NCBI RefSeq assembly: GCF_001247745.1
Contig: NZ_LAIR01000002.1
Coordinates: 2,790,001-2,854,000, forward strand
Direction: 5' to 3'
From: Luteipulveratus halotolerans
GTDB lineage: Bacteria > Actinomycetota > Actinomycetes > Actinomycetales > Dermatophilaceae
DNA: 64,000 nt
Part shown: positions 24,364 through 32,073 of the stretch, one piece after another
Position numbering within the stretch: the stretch's first letter is position 1
How the letters are laid out: the number at the start of each line of letters is the position of its first letter
The notes under the pieces: model-generated
The model's database searches: none
Told to the model about the DNA's origin: nothing
The model's input: the letters and a program-made list of their open reading frames with translations, nothing else
Position numbers and translations under genes: made by a program

Positions 24364-25221
24364 TCACCAGGGTCCGAAGACCCGCTCGCTGTTGTCCGAC
24401 ACCGCCCGGCAGACGGCCGGGACGTCGACGTTGAGGACCCCCGCCATGGCACGCACCGTGAGGGGTACGAGGTAGGGCGCGTTGACGGCGCCGCGGTGGG
24501 GCGAGGGCGTGAGGTAGGGGGCGTCGGTCTCGACCAGCACCTGCTCCAGCGGGACGATCGAGAGCGCGTTGCGCAGGGGCCGAGCGTTCTTGAACGTGAC
24601 CGTCCCGGCGAACGACAGGAAGTAGCCGCGCTCGATGCACTCACGCGCCATCGAGATGTCTCCGGAGAAGCAGTGCAGGACGGTCTTGTCGGGGGCGCCC
24701 TCCTCCTTGAGGATGCGCAGCACGTCGTCGTGGGAGTCGCGGTCGTGGATCTGCAGCGCCTTGCCGGTGCGCTTGGCCAGGTCGATGTGCCAGCGGAACG
24801 AGTCCTGTTGAGCAGCAACGCCTTCGGGGCCCGTGCGGAAGTAGTCGAGGCCGGTCTCACCTATCACCCGCACCCGCGGATGGGAGGCGAGCTGCTCGAT
24901 CTCGTCCCACGCCGACTGCAGCTCGCCGCGCTCGTGCAGCGCGGGCGCCTCGTTGGGGTGGATCGCGACTCCACCGAGCAGCTCGGGGTGCTGGTCGACG
25001 ACCTCGACCGTGAAGCGCGCACCGGGCAGGTCGCACCCGATCTGGACCATACGGTCGACCCCCACCGCGGTCGCCTCGTCGATCACCTGGCGCACGTCCG
25101 GGAGCGGCGCGCCGTCGCGGGCGATGTCGAGGTGGGTGTGGTTGTCGACGACGGGCAGGGGCAGCCGGTCGGGCGCCTCCGGCTTGTCGCCGTGGTGGCC
25201 CGTCTCGTGCCCCTTGCTCAT
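24364..25221 (-). CDS. tatD: TatD-family metal-dependent hydrolase/DNase
   Basis: The protein has 285 residues. ATG 25221 is 7 bp after the metG stop. TIM-barrel metal ligands are present: VVDNHTHLDIA (HxH), VIGETGLDYFR (Glu), ALQIHDRDSHDD (His), TVLHCFSGD (His) and LVETDAPYLTP (Asp). The basic, His-rich N-terminal 20 residues are extra. TatD proteins are 3'-5' exonucleases or deoxyribonucleases linked to DNA repair. It sits between metG and rpf, as in other Actinobacteria. Confidence 0.93.
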   Translation of the reverse strand: MSKGHETGHHGDKPEAPDRLPLPVVDNHTHLDIARDGAPLPDVRQVIDEATAVGVDRMVQIGCDLPGARFTVEVVDQHPELLGGVAIHPNEAPALHERGELQSAWDEIEQLASHPRVRVIGETGLDYFRTGPEGVAAQQDSFRWHIDLAKRTGKALQIHDRDSHDDVLRILKEEGAPDKTVLHCFSGDISMARECIERGYFLSFAGTVTFKNARPLRNALSIVPLEQVLVETDAPYLTPSPHRGAVNAPYLVPLTVRAMAGVLNVDVPAVCRAVSDNSERVFGPW

Positions 25222-25228
25222 CGCCCGC

Positions 25229-27217
25229 TCAGCTCTCGTCGGAGGTCGCGAGAGCAGTGCTCTCGGCGGCACCGTCAGCGTCGGTCGGTACGCCGGCCGC
25301 CTGCGTTCCGGTGTGATCAACGTCTCCCCCGGCTGGGCCTCCGGCGAGCCGTTCGAGCTCGTCGTCAACGACGCTCGGGTCGAGCTTGACGAACACCGGC
25401 GCAGGCTTGGCGACCGGCGTACCGACCGTCACCGGACGACGCTCCCATCGCGGGGTGGCGGAGTAGTCACCCGTGATGATCGGGTAGGCGCGACCGTTGT
25501 CGAGATCGGTCACCTGCTCGACCCGCGGCATGGGCGTGAACTCACCCTCGCCGCCCAGCACCGCGTGCACCCGGTTGGAGGCGTGCGGCAGGAACGGCGC
25601 CAGGATCGTGTTGAGGTCGGTCACGAGCTGGGCCAGAGTGTGCAGGATCGTCGCGAGGCGCTCCTGCTCGTCATCGGCCTTGAGCTTGAACGGCTCGGTG
25701 TCGGAGACGTACTTGTTGGCCTCGCCGACTAGACGCATCGCCTCGGCGAGCGCAGCCTTCTGCCGGTGCTGGTCGATGAGCGCGCCGACCGACCCGAACC
25801 CGTCAGCCACCGTCTGCAGGATCGTCTCGTCGACCTCGGCCAGCGGGCCCGGCTGCGGGATCTCACCGAACTTCTTGTGGATCATGCTCGCGGTGCGGTT
25901 GACGAGGTTGCCCCAACCGGCGACGAGCTCGGAGTTGTTGCGCTGCACGAACTCGGCCCAGGTGAAGTTGGAGTCCTGGTTCTCGGGGCCAGCAGCGGTG
26001 ATGAAGTAGCGCAGCGGGTCAGGGCCGTAGCGGTCGATCACGTCGCGCACGTAGATCACGTGGCCGCGCGAGGTGGAGAACTGCTTGCCCTCCATCGTGA
26101 GGAACTCGCTCGCCACCACGTCGGTCGGCAGCACGAGCTCACCGAGCTCGCCCGGCTCACCGCCCTTGGCGCCCTGCCCGTTGTGCGCCAGCAGCTCGGC
26201 CGGCCAGATCTGGCTGTGGAAGACGATGTTGTCCTTCCCCATGAAGTACGCGTGGCGATGCGCTCCTTCGTCGCGCTTCGCCTCGCGTCCTTCCGATGTC
26301 TTCTGGGCTCCGCCTGAGTCCGCTTGCGTAGCAGTCGGGTTCACCTGTCCGGCGTCGGTGTTCCACCACTCGCGCCAGCGGTCCTCGTGGCCGGGGCCAA
26401 GGCGGCGGGCCCACTCGACCGAGGCCGAGAGGTAGCCGATGACCGCGTCGAACCACACGTAGAACCGCTTGGTGTCCCAGCCCTCGACCGGGATCGGGAT
26501 GCCCCAGTCGATGTCACGCGTCACCGCGCGCGGACGGATGTCCTTGAGGATGTTCTGGCTGAACTTGATGACGTTGGGACGCCAGCCGCCCTCGGCCGCA
26601 CGCCCGTCGAGCCACTCGGTGAGCGCGTCCTTGAGCGCGGGCAGGTCGAGGAAGAAGTGCTCGGTCTCGATGAACTCCGGCGTCTCACCGTTGACCTTCG
26701 AGCGTGGGTCGATCAGATCGGTCGGGTCGAGCTGGTTGCCGCAGTTGTCGCACTGGTCGCCGCGCGCCTCGGTGAAGCCGCAGATGGGGCAGGTGCCCTC
26801 GATGAACCGGTCGGGAAGCGTGCGACCCGTCGACGGGCTGATCGCACCGCGCGTGGTCTGCTCGATCATGTAGCCGTTGCGACGGCACGCCTCGAACATC
26901 TGCTGCACGACCGCGTAGTGGTTGCCGGTCGTCGTACGCGTGAAGAGGTCGTACGACAGACCCAGGTCGGTGAGGTCGCGTGCGATGACCGCGTTGTAGC
27001 GGTCGACCAGCTCACGGGGCGTCACGCCCTCCTGGTCGGCCAGCACCAGGATCGGGGTGCCGTGCTCGTCGGTGCCGCTGACCATGAGCACGTCGTGGCC
27101 CGCCATCCGCATGTAACGGCTGAAGACGTCGGAGGGCACGCCGAAACCGGCGACGTGGCCGATGTGGCGCGGGCCGTTGGTGTACGGCCAGGCGACGGCA
27201 GTCAGGACTTTGCTCAT
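25229..27217 (-). CDS. metG: Methionyl-tRNA synthetase with an unusual internal insertion
   Basis: The protein has 662 residues. It charges tRNA-Met. ATG 27217 starts the family N-terminus (KVLTAVAWPYTNGPRHIGHVAG, with the HIGH motif). A four-Cys zinc knuckle (CPICGFTEARGDQCDNCGNQ) lies near 150, the KMSKS-equivalent GKQFSTSRGHV near 375, and an anticodon domain at about 420-560. Residues about 293-320 (TATQADSGGAQKTSEGREAK and the basic stretch after it) interrupt the usual run from the WW..NTDAG segment into AYFMGKDN and look like an in-frame insertion. The C-terminal 60 residues are disordered and replace the EMAP-like dimer domain. Confidence 0.95.
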   Translation of the reverse strand: MSKVLTAVAWPYTNGPRHIGHVAGFGVPSDVFSRYMRMAGHDVLMVSGTDEHGTPILVLADQEGVTPRELVDRYNAVIARDLTDLGLSYDLFTRTTTGNHYAVVQQMFEACRRNGYMIEQTTRGAISPSTGRTLPDRFIEGTCPICGFTEARGDQCDNCGNQLDPTDLIDPRSKVNGETPEFIETEHFFLDLPALKDALTEWLDGRAAEGGWRPNVIKFSQNILKDIRPRAVTRDIDWGIPIPVEGWDTKRFYVWFDAVIGYLSASVEWARRLGPGHEDRWREWWNTDAGQVNPTATQADSGGAQKTSEGREAKRDEGAHRHAYFMGKDNIVFHSQIWPAELLAHNGQGAKGGEPGELGELVLPTDVVASEFLTMEGKQFSTSRGHVIYVRDVIDRYGPDPLRYFITAAGPENQDSNFTWAEFVQRNNSELVAGWGNLVNRTASMIHKKFGEIPQPGPLAEVDETILQTVADGFGSVGALIDQHRQKAALAEAMRLVGEANKYVSDTEPFKLKADDEQERLATILHTLAQLVTDLNTILAPFLPHASNRVHAVLGGEGEFTPMPRVEQVTDLDNGRAYPIITGDYSATPRWERRPVTVGTPVAKPAPVFVKLDPSVVDDELERLAGGPAGGDVDHTGTQAAGVPTDADGAAESTALATSDES
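26257..26340 (-). repeat. In-frame insertion sequence inside metG
   Basis: About 28 codons encoding SGGAQKTSEGREAKRDEGAH and flanks have no counterpart I recall in MetRS proteins. The DNA resembles the Glu/Arg-rich translations of dispersed intergenic repeats. It lies between two structural elements of the catalytic domain. Confidence 0.5.
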
Positions 27218-27420
27218 GGTGGGCAATCCTAGGAGGCGCACGGCGTACACCTCACACGCGTTTCACTCGCGCGCGCAGACGGCAGGTCCTGAGTACGCCG
27301 TGGGCTCGGCCTCACGGCAGCGCCCGGCGTCGATGGAGATCTGACGAAGATCTTCTGATCATTCGGCTGCACCGGGCACGAGTGGTCACGTCCACCTGCC
27401 TCAGCCGTGAGACTGAGGGC

Positions 27421-28131
27421 ATGACCGCGCGGCAGCACGACCGGCAGGCACGAGTCCTGGTGGTCGACGACGAACGAGCTCTGGCCGGGATGATCTCCAA
27501 CTACCTCGACCGCGCCGGGCACGACGCGAAGATGGTGCACACCGGCGACGAGGCGGTGGCGATTGCTCGGTCCTGGTCGCCTGACGTCATGGTGCTCGAC
27601 CTCGGCCTACCCGGGCTCGACGGCGTCGAGGTGTGCCGACAGGTCCGCACGTTCTCGGACTGCCTCGTGCTCATGGTCACGGCACGCGGCGGCGAGACGG
27701 ACACGTTGATCGGTCTGTCCGTCGGTGCCGACGACTACATGACCAAACCTTTCAGTGTGCGCGAGCTCGTGGCCCGGGTCGGCGTGCTCCTACGCCGGCC
27801 GCGCAGCTCCGGCCACGTCCCGGTCGCCCCGCTCCGATGCGGTGCACTGGAGGTCGACACCGAGGCGCGAGAGGTGCGCCTCGAGGGCACCCTGGTCCCT
27901 CTGACCCGCACTGAGTTCGACGTCCTCGCCACCCTGCTGCGGCAGCCGCGACGCGCGTTCGGTCGCCGCGCTCTCATCGACGAGATCTGGGGCTCGGACT
28001 GGGTGGGCGACGAGCACCTGGTCGACACGCACGTGGCCCATGTGCGCCGCAAGCTCGGGGACGATCCCGCACAGCCGCGGTTCATCGCCACCGTGCGCGG
28101 CATCGGCTACCGCATGGGCGAGGGATCGTGA
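27421..28131 (+). CDS. OmpR-family response regulator
   Basis: The protein has 236 residues from ATG 27421. The receiver domain (about 9-122) has acidic pair VVDDERALAG, phospho-acceptor Asp in VMVLDLGLPG, the switch Thr in LVMVTARGG and Lys in DDYMTKPFS. The C-terminal winged helix (about 140-232) ends in DTHVAHVRRKLGDDP and TVRGIGYRMGEGS. The kinase follows with a GTGA overlap, so the two form one two-component system. The adjacent DUF305 lipoprotein may be a target. The signal is unknown. Confidence 0.93.
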   Translation: MTARQHDRQARVLVVDDERALAGMISNYLDRAGHDAKMVHTGDEAVAIARSWSPDVMVLDLGLPGLDGVEVCRQVRTFSDCLVLMVTARGGETDTLIGLSVGADDYMTKPFSVRELVARVGVLLRRPRSSGHVPVAPLRCGALEVDTEAREVRLEGTLVPLTRTEFDVLATLLRQPRRAFGRRALIDEIWGSDWVGDEHLVDTHVAHVRRKLGDDPAQPRFIATVRGIGYRMGEGS

Positions 28132-29228
28132 GAACCCGCGACGGCTCCCGCAGGTTGGTGACGTGGCTGCTCACCGCGCAGGGAGTCGTGCTCTGCGTCG
28201 CAGTCCTGGTCGCTGTCGGAGCAGCAGCAGTGGTCGGGCCACACCTGTTCCACGAGCATCTCGTCCAGGCGGGCGAGGACCCCTCCGGGACCACCCTCGA
28301 CCATGTTGAAGTGGCGTTCCGCTCGGCAGGGATCATCACCCTGGCCACCGCCCTGCTGTCCGCGGCGATCGCCGCTGTCGTGGTGGCCGCAGCGCTCAGC
28401 CGACGGCTGACCCGGCCCCTCGACGACCTGGCCACGGCGGCCGAGCTCGTCGCCGCCGGACGGGACGGCCTCACCGTCCCCAACGCGTCCGGGCTGCGCG
28501 AGATCGCCGCCGTGACCGCAGCGTTCAACCAGATGTCGGTCCAGCTCGCGAGCACGGAGGAGGTTCGAGCACAGATGCTGTCCGACCTCGGTCACGAGCT
28601 TCGGACTCCGTTGGCCACGATGACGGTCTACCTGGATGCCGCCGACGACGGGGTCGCCTCCGGCCCCGCTCTCATCGCCGTGCTCCGTGAGCAGGTCGCG
28701 CGCCTGGATCGCCTTGCGGGAGACGTCAACGTGATCTCGCGTGCCGAAGAAGCCGCCATCACGCTCGAGCACGACACGGTCGACGTCCACGAGCTGCTGA
28801 CCTCGGTCACCGGGCATCGACGAGGGCGTCTCGTCGAGCGTGCCGTGACACTCACGCTGCGCGAGGGCACGGACGCCCCGGTGCGTGGTGACCACCACCG
28901 CCTCCAGCAGGTCCTGACCAACCTGCTGGACAACGCCGAGCGGCACACCCGTGATGGTGGGCACATCTCGATCACCACGTACGTCCGCAACCGGGCCCTG
29001 GTCATCGAGGTGACCGATGACGGCGACGGCATCAGCGAGGAGCACCTGTCGCACGTGTTCGAACGCTTCTACCGCACCGACACGGCGCGCGACCGCGATC
29101 ACGGAGGAGCAGGCATCGGCCTGGCGATCTGCCGATCGGTCATGCGTGCTCACGGCGGCTCGATCACCGCCCACAGCGGCGGACCGGGGACAGGGGCCAC
29201 GTTCCGCCTCACCCTGCCAACTCCATAG
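28128..29228 (+). CDS. Sensor histidine kinase
   Basis: The protein has 366 residues. Two transmembrane helices (about 10-32 and 62-86) flank a short 30-residue extracellular loop, too small for a large sensor domain. A HAMP domain follows (SRRLTRPLDDLATAAELVAAG), then the HisKA box LSDLGHELRTPLATM with phospho-acceptor His near 162, N box QVLTNLLDNAERHT, G1 VTDDGDGIS, F box HVFERFYRTD and G2 GGAGIGLAI. Such small loops often sense membrane state or metals. It is co-translated with the response regulator upstream. Confidence 0.93.
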   Translation: MRTRDGSRRLVTWLLTAQGVVLCVAVLVAVGAAAVVGPHLFHEHLVQAGEDPSGTTLDHVEVAFRSAGIITLATALLSAAIAAVVVAAALSRRLTRPLDDLATAAELVAAGRDGLTVPNASGLREIAAVTAAFNQMSVQLASTEEVRAQMLSDLGHELRTPLATMTVYLDAADDGVASGPALIAVLREQVARLDRLAGDVNVISRAEEAAITLEHDTVDVHELLTSVTGHRRGRLVERAVTLTLREGTDAPVRGDHHRLQQVLTNLLDNAERHTRDGGHISITTYVRNRALVIEVTDDGDGISEEHLSHVFERFYRTDTARDRDHGGAGIGLAICRSVMRAHGGSITAHSGGPGTGATFRLTLPTP

Positions 29229-29282
29229 AACCTTCATGGAATCGCGGCTCCAGCGCGGTACGACAGGGCGAACCTGGATCAC

Positions 29283-29921
29283 ATGACGTCGACCTCCCGC
29301 GCCGCCCTCGCAGCAGCCTGCACAGCCGCACTGGCGCTCACGCTCTCCGCGTGCGGCAGCGGTGACGACGAGCACACGAGCGCGTCGCACATGTCGCACA
29401 TGTCATCGACGAGCTCAGCCGCGCCCGCGGCGGCGGCCGGGCGACAGGGCGACATCGCCTTCGCGCAGCAGATGATTCCCCACCACCGACAGGCCGTACA
29501 GATGTCCGACCTAGCCCTGGGCAGGAATGGGGTGTCGGCGGACGTGACTCGCCTGGCCACCTCGATCAAGCGCGCCCAGGGCCCGGAGATCAGCACGATG
29601 AGCGGGTGGTTGCGCTCGTGGGGCGCGCAGGTTCCCAGTACTGGTGCGCACAGCGGCCACGACATGTCCGGCATGCCTGGGATGCCCGGGATGATGTCCG
29701 AGCAGGACATGGCCGACCTCAAGGGGGCACGCGGTGCGGCCTTCGACCGGATGTGGCTCACGATGATGATCAAGCATCACCAGGGCGCCGTCACCATGGC
29801 GACTGCCGTCACGAAGACGACGAGCAATACGCAGGTCAACGACCTCGCGAACGCCATCATCACGGGGCAGAACGCAGAGATCCGGACCATGCAGAACCTG
29901 CTGGGACCGGCGAGCTCCTGA
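29283..29921 (+). CDS. DUF305 lipoprotein, possible copper-associated protein
   Basis: The protein has 212 residues. Signal peptide and lipobox LTLSAC lie at residues 10-24. The mature part begins with a His/Met/Ser stretch (SASHMSHMSSTSS). The DUF305 ferritin-like helical domain has paired histidines in QQMIPHHRQAVQMS and MMIKHHQGAVTMA, and a Met-rich loop GHDMSGMPGMPGMMS lies between. DUF305 proteins are frequently linked to copper resistance. The Met/His motifs fit periplasmic or surface metal binding, but this is inference. It lies 54 bp after the two-component system. Confidence 0.88.
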   Translation: MTSTSRAALAAACTAALALTLSACGSGDDEHTSASHMSHMSSTSSAAPAAAAGRQGDIAFAQQMIPHHRQAVQMSDLALGRNGVSADVTRLATSIKRAQGPEISTMSGWLRSWGAQVPSTGAHSGHDMSGMPGMPGMMSEQDMADLKGARGAAFDRMWLTMMIKHHQGAVTMATAVTKTTSNTQVNDLANAIITGQNAEIRTMQNLLGPASS

Positions 29922-29976
29922 CGCGCTCACGGTCCTCGCGGGCGAGCACCGAGACCACCACACACCCATCACACGC

Positions 29977-30291
29977 GTGACCAGGCGAGAGGCCTACGCC
30001 ATGGCCGCCTACGCTCCCGGGATCTCCGTCATCCCCGACCGCAACGTTCAGTCACCCGTCGCAGAGCTGGGACGGCTGCAGCCGGGCGACATGGTGTTCT
30101 TCGAGACGGACACGGAGACCGGGATCGACCACTCCGGCATCTACCTCGGCCTGGACAGCAGCCGCCAGCATCGCTTCATCTCCAGCCGCGGCGAACCGGA
30201 CGGGCCCAACATGGGCGACATCGGGCGGCACTCCACCCTGGACGGCCCCGGACCGTTCACCCGCGGATTCCGCACGGCACGTCGCCTCTGA
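29977..30291 (+). pseudogene. NlpC/P60 peptidase, C-terminal remnant
   Basis: The frame has 104 codons. LGRLQPGDMVFFETD and IDHSGIYLG match the second half of NlpC/P60 (C40) peptidases, including the catalytic His, and SRGEPDGPN and RGFRTARRL match the tail. The catalytic Cys segment and any signal peptide are missing, and no upstream in-frame sequence restores them. It is therefore most likely a truncated relic of a cell-wall hydrolase and inactive. Confidence 0.65.
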
Positions 30292-30367
30292 GGTGATTGC
30301 TGCTCCGGAGGCGACGGCACCAAGGACCAGCCACGGGTTGTCGGTGGGGGTCAGCACACTGGCGGAC

Positions 30368-30775
30368 GTGACGACGCACATCGCGACAGCGGCACTCGTC
30401 CGCGACGGGCGGGTCCTGCTGGTCCATCGCCACCCGCTGCGCGAGCACTATGCCGACCGCTGGGCTCTGGTCGGTGGGCACGTCGAGCCGGGCGAGACGC
30501 CCGAGGCCGCCGTACGCCGGGAGTGCCGTGAAGAGCTCGGCGTCGACATCGTGGCGTACGCGCCGTACCCGATCGCCGTCGACGACCCCGCCCTGCGTAC
30601 GAGCGCCTTCCTGGTCACGGGCTGGCGCGGCGAGCCCGCCAACACCGCACCCGAGGAGCACGACGACCTGCGCTGGTTCACCGCCGCTGAGATCGCTGAC
30701 CTCGACCTGGCCCATCCCGAAACTCGCGCCCGCCTGCAGGCCGCGATCGCCGACGGGGCCGCCCGTACCCCTTGA
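30368..30775 (+). CDS. Nudix hydrolase
   Basis: The protein has 135 residues from GTG 30368; GTG 30293 would add 25 residues without family similarity. The Nudix box GGHVEPGETPEAAVRRECREELGV matches GX5EX7REUXEEXGU completely. It hydrolyses a nucleoside diphosphate linked to another moiety; the substrate cannot be told. The TGA lies inside the first copy of a 42-nt hairpin repeat that follows. Confidence 0.9.
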   Translation: MTTHIATAALVRDGRVLLVHRHPLREHYADRWALVGGHVEPGETPEAAVRRECREELGVDIVAYAPYPIAVDDPALRTSAFLVTGWRGEPANTAPEEHDDLRWFTAAEIADLDLAHPETRARLQAAIADGAARTP

Positions 30776-30813
30776 GGAAGCGTGAGCACCACCTCACGGT
30801 TCCTCACATCGAG
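30772..30813 (+). repeat. 42-nt hairpin repeat, copy 1
   Basis: It runs from TTGAGGAAGCGTGAGCACCA to TCACATCGAG. GAGGAA-g-CGTGAG pairs with CTCACG-g-TTCCTC around a 6-nt loop, giving a 12-bp stem with one unpaired g on each side. It overlaps the Nudix stop codon. Related copies lie at 30836, 57538 and 57604. Confidence 0.85.
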
Positions 30814-30835
30814 GACGCGGCCACGCTCGTACACC

Positions 30836-30877
30836 TTGAGGAAGCGTGAGCACGACCTCACGACTCCTCACATCGAG
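30836..30877 (+). repeat. 42-nt hairpin repeat, copy 2
   Basis: This copy is in the same orientation as copy 1, 64 bp further on, and differs by three bases. Together they fill most of the spacer between the Nudix and DUF4126 genes. The rest of 30776-30993 shows no gene. Confidence 0.85.
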
Positions 30878-30993
30878 CGAGGCCGTGAGCCACGCCCGAG
30901 CCCTGAGCGCCGCCGGAAGGGGCGCACGGTGCCGCGGTTGTGGGAATGTGGGGCTCGCGCGAGACCCGAGGGCGGTCGCGCGGGGAGGTTCAC

Positions 30994-31596
30994 ATGTTCG
31001 CCGCACTGACCGGGGCCGGGCTGTCGGCGGCCGCCGGGCTCAACGCGTACGTGCCGTTCCTGATGGTGGCGCTGGTCGCACGGTTCAGCGACGTCATCAC
31101 CTTGCCGTCGTCGTTCGCCTGGATCGAGTCGGGCTGGGCCATCGCCGGGGCCACGCTGCTGCTGGTGCTGGAGGTGATCTTCGACAAGATCCCCGCGATC
31201 GACTCGATGAACGACCTGATCGGCACGGCCGTACGCCCCACGATCGGTGGCGTGGTCTTCGCAGCGACCCAGTCGGCCGAGGACCTCGACAAGTCCACCT
31301 GGATGACCGAGCACCCGTGGGTCGGCGCCGTCGGCGGTGTCGTCATCGCCGGCCTCGTGCACACCACCAAGGCCGCGATCAGACCTGCGGTCAACGTCTC
31401 CACGGCCGGCATTGGCGCGCCCGTGATCTCCGGCGTCGAGGACGTCGCGTCGATCGGGCTGAGCGTCACCGCGATCTTCATCCCCGTGCTGGTCGTCGTG
31501 GCGTTCGTCCTGATGATCTGGGCGGTCTGGGCACTGTGGCGGCGGATCCGCCGGATGCGCGCGCGACGGCGCAGCGGGATCGGGCAACCTGCCTGA
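30994..31596 (+). CDS. DUF4126 membrane protein
   Basis: The protein has 200 residues from ATG 30994, with GGGGAGG upstream. About six hydrophobic segments are visible (FAALTGAGLSAAAGLNAYVP, GATLLLVLEVIF, VGAVGGVVIAGLVHTTKAAI, FIPVLVVVAFVLMIWAVWAL). The DUF4126 signature of small Gly/Ala helices followed by KIPAIDSMNDLIGTAVRP is present. The C-terminus is Arg-rich and cytoplasmic. The function of the family is unknown. Confidence 0.85.
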   Translation: MFAALTGAGLSAAAGLNAYVPFLMVALVARFSDVITLPSSFAWIESGWAIAGATLLLVLEVIFDKIPAIDSMNDLIGTAVRPTIGGVVFAATQSAEDLDKSTWMTEHPWVGAVGGVVIAGLVHTTKAAIRPAVNVSTAGIGAPVISGVEDVASIGLSVTAIFIPVLVVVAFVLMIWAVWALWRRIRRMRARRRSGIGQPA

Positions 31597-31597
31597 C

Positions 31598-31951
31598 GTG
31601 CCCCGCATGACCCGACAGCCGACGCCAGCACCGCTCGCCGGCCCTCCCCGACCACGCCCCGCCCTGCTCATCGGCCTCGCCGTGCTGCTCGCCCTGGTCG
31701 CGGTGATCCTGTGGCAGCGCTCCCGCCAGCCCGCACCACCGGACCGGATGGTCTCGACGACGGTCACCGACGAACGCCCGGACGGCGACCGCACCAGACT
31801 CACGTTGCGCTATCGCGACGGCGGCTCCGAGCACACCGCGACGCACGAGGTGAGCACCGCGGCGTACGTCGCGCAGGGTCGTACGGCGTGGCTGTGCGTC
31901 GACCCCGACGGCGAGACGCGCGTACGCCTGCCGATGGACCCGCTCTGCTGA
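31598..31951 (+). CDS. Small single-pass membrane protein, unknown function
   Basis: The protein has 117 residues (GTG 31598, or 114 from ATG 31607). A proline-rich N-terminus is followed by one helix (ALLIGLAVLLALVAVILW, about 22-40) and an 80-residue soluble part (VTDERPDGDRTRLTLRYRDGGSEHTATHEV). The soluble part resembles a DUF3592-like beta domain, only weakly. It begins one base after the DUF4126 stop, so the two are probably co-transcribed. 31952-32073 holds only the mrp leader, with a TAGGGT box at 31980-31985. Confidence 0.6.
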   Translation: MPRMTRQPTPAPLAGPPRPRPALLIGLAVLLALVAVILWQRSRQPAPPDRMVSTTVTDERPDGDRTRLTLRYRDGGSEHTATHEVSTAAYVAQGRTAWLCVDPDGETRVRLPMDPLC

Positions 31952-32073
31952 ACGATTCGGGCCACGACCCGACGCGCGATAGGGTGGGGCTGACCATCCC
32001 TTGAGGTATCTGCCGTGGCACCGCCCTGCCCGGACGCCTTCAGGGCCACGCCGGACGACGACGCGGAGGCCGC

